A stretch of DNA of 10,097 nucleotides from an uncultured Campylobacter sp. (GTDB taxonomy: Bacteria; Campylobacterota; Campylobacteria; Campylobacterales; Campylobacteraceae). The notes below the pieces were generated by a model that did not search any database, was not told the origin of the DNA, and saw nothing but the letters and a program-made list of their open reading frames with translations. Below are positions 6,179 to 10,097 of the stretch, piece by piece. Numbering within the stretch: position 1 is the stretch's first letter; each line of letters begins with the position of its first letter. The stretch is taken from contig NZ_CALINL010000175.1 in assembly GCF_938045225.1 (NCBI RefSeq), positions 1-10,097 on the forward strand, in the 5' to 3' direction. The position numbers and the translations under genes were made by a program.

Positions 6179-7579
6179 TTATGCCTTTTGCTTTAAATTT
6201 TCGACCAAATTTAAAAATGTTTCTTGAAGCCGCACCAGTAAATTTTGATCCTTGGTCTCAAATCTCGTAACGATAACAGGCGTCGTATTTGAGGCTCGTA
6301 CTAGCGCCCAGCTACCGTCCTCAAATCTCACTCTAACTCCGTCTATGTCGATGATTTCGGCTATTTTACCTAGGCCTGCTAGCAAATTTTGCGCGTCGCC
6401 ATTTTCGTAAATTTCAACCAAAACCTCTTTTAGCTTTGCCACAAGCTTAAATTTCTGTGCGTCGGTCGTTTTTACCTTGATCTCGTCGGTGCTAAAGACT
6501 TTTGGCAGTTTATCTAGCTCGCCGTCAAGGTTAAAGCCCTTTGCGACCAGCTCTAACGCGCGAAACATCGCGTACGTCGCGTCGTCAAAGCCGAAATACC
6601 GTTCCTTAAAGAAAATATGCCCGCTCACCTCGGCCGCCATATCGATATTTAGCTCTTTCATCGCCTTTTTGATGTTGCTGTGACCGGTCTTGCCCATGAA
6701 GCTTTTGCCGCCGTGTGCGTCGATCTCGTCGTACATATTTTGCGAGCATTTGACCTCGCCCAGTACGCGCGGATTTTTCATCGCGAGGCTATATAGATAG
6801 GCTAGCTCGTCGCCTTTTATGTTGCGTTTTTTAGTGAGAACCGCGATACGGTCGCCGTCGCCGTCAAAGCCAAATCCTATGTCAAATTCGCCCTTTAGCG
6901 CAGCTTTTAGATCGATTAAGTTTTTCTCTTCACTTGGATCTGGGTGATGGTTTGGGAAGTTTCCGTCTGGCTCGGGGTATAAAATTTGAGCGTCCAAATT
7001 TAACGCCTCGCAAATTTCGGGCAGTACCGCTCCAACCGCGCCGTTTGCGCAGTCGATGACGATTTTAAGCGGTAAAGCTTTTAAATGCGCAAACTGCTCT
7101 ATAAGAAAATTTTTATAAGGCGTCGCGATGTCGAATTTTTCGACTCCTAGATCGTTTGGAATTTGCGTTTTTGCCGCGATGTCCGCTAGTACGGCGGTTT
7201 TTAACTTTTGCAAATCCTCACCAAAATAGCTATCTTTAAAAATCGTGATTTTAAAACCGTTGTACTCTTTTGGATTATGAGAACCGGTTATCATTACGTT
7301 TGCGTCAAATTTGTCCGTAAACACGCTAAAATACCCGACCGGCGTCGGCAGTAAGCCGATACCATAGACCTTGATCCCGGCTAAATTTAGCCCGCTAACC
7401 AGCCAGCCAAAAATCTCATTTGCGCTTAGCCTAGCATCATACCCCACGCTAACGTTTTTTGCGCCTCGGCGTAGCATTTCTCGGCCTAAATTTAACCCGA
7501 TCGCCTTAACACTCGTTTCGTTTAGATCGCGCTCGTAAATGCCGCGTATATCGTACTCTCTAAAAATTTCATCTATCAA
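6179..7579 (-). CDS. manB: Phosphomannomutase / phosphoglucomutase
   Basis: An alpha-D-phosphohexomutase converting mannose-6-P to mannose-1-P, and often glucose-6-P to glucose-1-P as in AlgC. All four active-site loops are visible in 466 residues: the phosphoserine loop TGSHNP at 98-103 with S100, the metal loop DGDGDR at 239-244, the sugar-binding loop EVSGH at 317-321, and the phosphate-binding loop RASNTTP at 428-434. Length matches the PMM/PGM subfamily rather than GlmM (about 445), and the SHNP and EVSGH forms agree with this. The first codon is TTG (7577-7579), preceded by AAGGT at 7590-7586 with six bases' spacing. The next in-frame ATG would remove 34 residues including the conserved REYDIRG, so TTG is the start. 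It heads the manB-manC-GT-PGT operon. A mutase next to fliL-acpS recalls C. jejuni Cj1407c (from memory). Confidence 0.95.
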   Translation of the reverse strand: MIDEIFREYDIRGIYERDLNETSVKAIGLNLGREMLRRGAKNVSVGYDARLSANEIFGWLVSGLNLAGIKVYGIGLLPTPVGYFSVFTDKFDANVMITGSHNPKEYNGFKITIFKDSYFGEDLQKLKTAVLADIAAKTQIPNDLGVEKFDIATPYKNFLIEQFAHLKALPLKIVIDCANGAVGAVLPEICEALNLDAQILYPEPDGNFPNHHPDPSEEKNLIDLKAALKGEFDIGFGFDGDGDRIAVLTKKRNIKGDELAYLYSLAMKNPRVLGEVKCSQNMYDEIDAHGGKSFMGKTGHSNIKKAMKELNIDMAAEVSGHIFFKERYFGFDDATYAMFRALELVAKGFNLDGELDKLPKVFSTDEIKVKTTDAQKFKLVAKLKEVLVEIYENGDAQNLLAGLGKIAEIIDIDGVRVRFEDGSWALVRASNTTPVIVTRFETKDQNLLVRLQETFLNLVENLKQKA

Positions 7580-7619
7580 AATTTTACCTTTATAAATTTA
7601 TTTTATTTTAAGACGGCGT

Positions 7620-7628
7620 ATTTTAGCA
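7620..7628 (-). promoter_or_regulatory. Putative extended -10 promoter for the manB operon
   Basis: On the minus strand this reads TGCTAAAAT, an extended -10 (TGn plus TAAAAT), in the 67-base gap between the ybaK stop and the manB TTG. Initiation about seven bases downstream would give a leader of roughly 35 bases containing the AAGGT site. Read-through from ybaK is also possible, because no terminator separates the two genes. Confidence 0.4.
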
Positions 7629-7646
7629 TTTTTGGGTTAAATTTTA

Positions 7647-8120
7647 CTAAACGGCGACGTCTCCAAGCTTTGCGCTAATAGCTTCTATCAAGCTTTGAGG
7701 TGCGATTTTGATCTGTTTTCCGCGAACCCCGGCGCTTACGTAGACGTAGTCTTGTTTTAAAATCCTCTCGTCAAAAAAAGTCTCAAACGCCTTTTTCATC
7801 GCTATCGGCGAGCAGCCGCCCCTGATATAGCCCGTCACTTTTTCAAGTTCTCTTAAGTTTAAAAGTTCGCATTTTTTGTGTCCGCTAAGCCTAGCCAGAG
7901 CTTTTAAATTTAAGCTCAAATCGCCCTGTATGCAGGCTACGACGTAGCCTTTAGGCTCGCATTCGCAGACGATGGTTTTATATATTTTTTCTATTTGCTC
8001 GCCGCAAACGGCAGCTACGTGAACGGCGCTCAGATCGCTTTCGTCCACTTCGTATTCGACTAGCTCATAGGGGATATGTTTACCGTCTAGAAACCTCGCG
8101 GCATTTGTTTTATGTACCAT
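7647..8120 (-). CDS. ybaK: Aminoacyl-tRNA deacylase, YbaK/EbsC family (Cys-tRNA(Pro) deacylase)
   Basis: YbaK is a free-standing trans-editing protein that hydrolyses Cys-tRNA(Pro) made in error by prolyl-tRNA synthetase. From the ATG chosen here it has 157 residues, matching E. coli YbaK (159). The likely catalytic lysine is K48 in IYKTIV, equivalent to E. coli K46, and GYIRGGCSPI at 97-106 is the conserved substrate loop. The frame continues six codons upstream to a TTG at 8136-8138, but that start has no ribosome site and would sit only about eight bases from the predicted transcript start. The ATG at 8118-8120 has AGAAGG just before it, with an unusually short two-base gap. The gene is divergent from fliL and may be transcribed on into manB. 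Function within the superfamily (ProX, YbaK or another editing specificity) is assigned by similarity only. Confidence 0.88.
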   Translation of the reverse strand: MVHKTNAARFLDGKHIPYELVEYEVDESDLSAVHVAAVCGEQIEKIYKTIVCECEPKGYVVACIQGDLSLNLKALARLSGHKKCELLNLRELEKVTGYIRGGCSPIAMKKAFETFFDERILKQDYVYVSAGVRGKQIKIAPQSLIEAISAKLGDVAV

Positions 8121-8148
8121 TGCCTTCTCATTTTTCAAAAATTTAAGA

Positions 8149-8158
8149 TATAATTATA
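8149..8158. promoter_or_regulatory. Palindromic divergent -10 boxes for fliL and ybaK
   Basis: TATAATTATA is a perfect 10-bp palindrome that supplies a TATAAT on the plus strand (8149-8154, toward fliL) and one on the minus strand (8158-8153, toward ybaK), overlapping by two bases. Predicted starts are near 8161 and 8146. The fliL leader would then hold AAGGAG at 8170-8175, and the ybaK leader would be about 26 bases to the ATG. Two polymerases could not occupy both at once. Confidence 0.5.
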
Positions 8159-8180
8159 GCTAAAATTTTAAGGAGAATGA

Positions 8181-8714
8181 ATGGCTGAAGAAATTTTAGA
8201 CAATCAAGGCAAAAAGGGAAACGGGCTGGTTCTCATCATCATCATTATTATTTTACTGCTTCTTTTAGTAGTCGGCGGACTTTTGGCATTCCTACTAATG
8301 GGCGGCAATGAAGAGAATGCGCAAGCGCAAACGGCACAGGTTCAAACCGAGCAAGTCCAAGCCGCAGTGCCCAAAAATACCGCAGGCAAACGCTCAAACG
8401 ACTATGTAAATATGGGACCCGTTTATCCGCTAGATCAGTTTATAGTAAATTTAAGCAGAGGACGGCGCACGAGATACCTAAAAACAAAAGTAGATCTAGA
8501 GCTTAGCGCCGAGACGCTAACGCCTGAAATCGATAAGAAAAAGCCGCTAATAAGGGATATCGTCGTTTCTACACTCTCATCTAAAACGTATGAAGAGGTA
8601 AGCACCCAAAAGGGTAAAAACCGCCTAAAAGACGAGATAGTCGACCGCCTAAACGAGGTTTTGGCCGACGGTCATATAAAAAATATCTACTTTACCGACT
8701 TTGTGGTGCAATGA
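8181..8714 (+). CDS. fliL: Flagellar basal-body-associated protein FliL
   Basis: FliL is an inner-membrane protein that sits with the stator (MotAB) around the flagellar basal body and supports motor torque. The 177-residue product has the expected plan: a short cytoplasmic N-terminus, one strongly hydrophobic helix at about 15-40 starting with a run of seven isoleucines and six leucines, a Gln/Ala/Val-rich linker (47-63), then a periplasmic FliL domain beginning YPLDQFIVNLS (82-92) and ending with IKNIYFTDFVVQ. The family's C-terminal FTDFVVQ ending is typical. AAGGAG at 8170-8175 precedes the ATG by five bases. The helix DNA contains a small triplet run of four CAT units (about 8234-8245). 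It overlaps acpS by four bases (ATGA). No sigma-54 or sigma-28 type promoter was seen upstream; the TATAAT at 8149 suggests housekeeping expression. Confidence 0.94.
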   Translation: MAEEILDNQGKKGNGLVLIIIIIILLLLLVVGGLLAFLLMGGNEENAQAQTAQVQTEQVQAAVPKNTAGKRSNDYVNMGPVYPLDQFIVNLSRGRRTRYLKTKVDLELSAETLTPEIDKKKPLIRDIVVSTLSSKTYEEVSTQKGKNRLKDEIVDRLNEVLADGHIKNIYFTDFVVQ

Positions 8715-9064
8715 TCGGCATAGATATCGTAGCTATCTCGCGTATCTCAAGGCTTAAAGAGCGGCGAGGCGAGGATTTTTTGAGATATTTTTTAAACGAT
8801 GAAGAGATAAATATCGCAAAAACGGACGCTACGATAGCTGGATTTTTCGCAGCTAAAGAGGCTATCAGCAAAGCTCTTGGCTGCGGGATCTCAGCCGAGT
8901 TTTCATTCTTTGACGCTCAAATTTACAAAGACGACAAAAACGCTCCCAAAGTAAAACTCTCAGAAAAAATCATTAAAAATTTTAACCTAAAAAACGCACA
9001 AATCACCATAAGTCACGACGGCGGCTTTGCAATAGCTGCAGCGATACTGCAAAAAGCGGATTAG
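8711..9064 (+). CDS. acpS: Holo-[acyl-carrier-protein] synthase
   Basis: AcpS moves 4'-phosphopantetheine from coenzyme A onto a serine of apo-ACP, activating it for fatty acid synthesis. The 117-residue length is typical of this trimeric enzyme class. The N-terminal GIDIVAISRI contains the metal-binding aspartate D5, and FFAAKEAISKALG at 45-57 holds the second metal ligand E50 and the K-E-A-x-x-K-A signature. The C-terminal ITISHDGGFAIAAAI (98-112) matches the conserved SHd block. The start codon overlaps the fliL stop as ATGA (8711-8714), with no strong ribosome site of its own, which suggests translational coupling to fliL. From memory, the fliL-acpS pair is kept in C. jejuni (Cj1408-Cj1409). 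Confidence 0.95.
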   Translation: MIGIDIVAISRISRLKERRGEDFLRYFLNDEEINIAKTDATIAGFFAAKEAISKALGCGISAEFSFFDAQIYKDDKNAPKVKLSEKIIKNFNLKNAQITISHDGGFAIAAAILQKAD

Positions 9065-9072
9065 ACTTTCAA

Positions 9073-9109
9073 ATTTAGCTCGGATATGGGCTGAAATTTA
9101 CAGCTAAAT
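9073..9109. repeat. 8-bp inverted repeat downstream of acpS
   Basis: ATTTAGCT (9073-9080) and AGCTAAAT (9102-9109) are perfect inverted repeats with a 21-base loop, starting eight bases after the acpS stop. No T-run follows on the plus strand, so it is a poor intrinsic terminator. The rest of the 189-base gap between convergent acpS and the DUF1963 gene shows only AAATTT words. Confidence 0.25.
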
Positions 9110-9253
9110 CAAATCATAAGTTAGCCAAATTTAACAACCGCTACAAACCCTGTTTTACTCGACAAACGCAAGCTAAATTTGATACTGTTTTTATCCGCGC
9201 CGATTTTTTACATTGCTCAAATTTAAGCCCGCAAACCCGTCATGGCCGCAAAT

Positions 9254-10018
9254 TTAATCGCACTGCAGCACCAACCAGCTTTTATCAAACTTCTTCTCGC
9301 GTAGATCGCTTTTTCTGATCCACAGATAAATTTTACCGTAATCGCACCACATCATCTCGTTTTCGTCGTTACTGGCGATTTGTAGTAGCAGCGTCCACTC
9401 GCCGATATTTTGCCGAAATTTTTCAAACTCCGGCTCGCTATAATCCTCGTCGTCGCCGCAATAAAAGCCGTTTGTCACAAGCTCGCACTCTAGCTCCATA
9501 CCGCCTTGGATATTGTCCGAATGTCCTAAAATTTTATTTTCACTGCGCTGCTCGCAAAAATCATCCTCCATCTGCCAATACGCTTCGATTTCGTCATCGC
9601 TCATCTCGATGTCGCCGACCAAATCGCTCTCCAAGTCCGGCAACTCGGTCGCATTTGCGAAATTTAACGAAGTCGCCGTAAACGACTCGTCGCTTTCAAA
9701 CGGCGCGACCTTACGCTCTAGCTCGATCGTTTCCTCCACATAAATCACCCTTTTAAAAGCGCCGTCTTTTGGATCGTATCCCCACGGCATCCTAGTGCAA
9801 TCATAAAAGAGATAGAGTATGCCGCGACTCGGCAACTCGCTCTGGGTATCAAACTCCGAAACTTCGCTAAAATTTATCTGCGATATAAAATGAAGCGGCT
9901 CGCCGGTTTGCTCATTTACTGGCCACGGCTCGCTTCGCGGTAGATCGGGCGATCCGCCGAATTTCGACGCCCCTATCGGTATTTGCCGATCGGCATTTTC
10001 TTTTAGCGAAATTTCCAC
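9254..10018 (-). CDS. DUF1963 / YwqG-like protein (start uncertain)
   Basis: A cytoplasmic protein of the YwqG (DUF1963) family, whose biochemical role is not established. Visible family blocks in the 254-residue reading: GASKFGGSPDLP at 16-27 with W32 in SEPWP, PLHFISQINF (41-50), GILYLFYD (66-73), LGHSDNIQGG (164-173), EWTLLLQIASND (207-218) and MWCDYGKIYLWI (223-234). The middle (about 105-160) is strongly acidic. The only usable start in this frame is GTG at 10016-10018, which has no ribosome site at normal distance. The frame stays open for 18 codons above it to a TAA at 10073-10075, and those codons read like authentic N-terminal helix (IFEEIKSYAKNAVEIS). So the true N-terminus is probably longer, with the start codon lost, non-standard (ATA at 10052-10054) or displaced by an indel. 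It may be slightly defective. Confidence 0.82.
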   Translation of the reverse strand: MEISLKENADRQIPIGASKFGGSPDLPRSEPWPVNEQTGEPLHFISQINFSEVSEFDTQSELPSRGILYLFYDCTRMPWGYDPKDGAFKRVIYVEETIELERKVAPFESDESFTATSLNFANATELPDLESDLVGDIEMSDDEIEAYWQMEDDFCEQRSENKILGHSDNIQGGMELECELVTNGFYCGDDEDYSEPEFEKFRQNIGEWTLLLQIASNDENEMMWCDYGKIYLWIRKSDLREKKFDKSWLVLQCD

Positions 10019-10042
10019 CGCATTTTTAGCATAACTTTTTAT

Positions 10043-10048
10043 CTCCTC
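10043..10048 (-). promoter_or_regulatory. Strong Shine-Dalgarno-like GAGGAG not in register with the DUF1963 gene
   Basis: On the minus strand GAGGAG is followed ten bases later by an ATG (10032-10030) that is out of frame with the DUF1963 protein and stops after nine codons. One extra A in the A5 tract (T5 at 10023-10027 on the plus strand) would join this ATG to the DUF1963 frame. The hexamer could equally be the Glu-Glu codons of an N-terminally longer protein. Confidence 0.35.
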
Positions 10049-10097
10049 AAATATGCGTCCGAGTCCGTATTCTTAATATTTTGAGCGTAAATTTTGC

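Noticed and set aside
5248..6683. Plus-strand reading frames opposite manC and manB
   Set aside because: They are shadows of clearly identified genes on the other strand; no family motifs.
8234..8252. CAT/TAT triplet run in fliL as a phase-variable repeat
   Set aside because: The unit is three bases, so length change keeps the frame; it simply encodes the isoleucine-rich membrane helix.
9472..9743. Plus-strand small frames opposite the DUF1963 gene
   Set aside because: They overlap each other and the conserved minus-strand protein; compositions are those of antisense frames.

Overview
The window looks like a chromosomal segment of an epsilonproteobacterium, most likely a Campylobacter. The reasons are the very frequent AAATTT/TAAATTT words, short AAGGA-type ribosome binding sites, TATAAT -10 boxes without a clear -35, the protein families present, and a fliL-acpS pair beside a phosphohexomutase gene (from memory, C. 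jejuni has Cj1407c-Cj1408-Cj1409 in this order). Base composition is mixed: one radA line sampled is about 65% GC, while a line inside the acyltransferase is about 32%. A higher-GC species such as the C. showae/rectus/curvus group would fit, but the species is inferred.

Layout. (1) 1-1747, plus strand: a promoter, radA (DNA repair/recombination ATPase) and a small unknown protein of 84 residues. (2) 1748-2093: a 346-bp non-coding stretch with a bulged hairpin plus T-run (likely terminator) inside nested inverted repeats, then an 11-bp tandem repeat just ahead of the next gene. (3) 2094-3041, plus strand: an integral-membrane acyltransferase of the OafA/acyltransferase-3 family. (4) 7579 down to 3092, minus strand: a tight four-gene unit of phosphomannomutase (manB), bifunctional mannose-1-P guanylyltransferase/mannose-6-P isomerase (manC), a GT4 glycosyltransferase and a WbaP-type initiating sugar-phosphate transferase. 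(5) 8120-7647, minus strand: a YbaK-type aminoacyl-tRNA deacylase, transcribed divergently from (6) fliL-acpS (8181-9064, plus strand) across a palindromic double -10. (7) 10018-9254, minus strand: a DUF1963/YwqG-like protein whose true start is unclear.

How the genes work together. manC (isomerase plus pyrophosphorylase) and manB can together take fructose-6-P through mannose-6-P and mannose-1-P to GDP-mannose. The GT4 enzyme is a plausible user of GDP-mannose, the sugar-phosphate transferase would load the first sugar on undecaprenyl phosphate, and the convergent acyltransferase could decorate the product. This is a compact surface-glycan module without its flippase, polymerase or ABC exporter in view. 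The rest (RadA, YbaK, FliL, AcpS) is housekeeping. I found no mobile element, CRISPR array, tRNA or rRNA, and no clearly new defence or mobile system. The most notable items are the structured intergenic region, the ywqG start problem and the glycan module itself.
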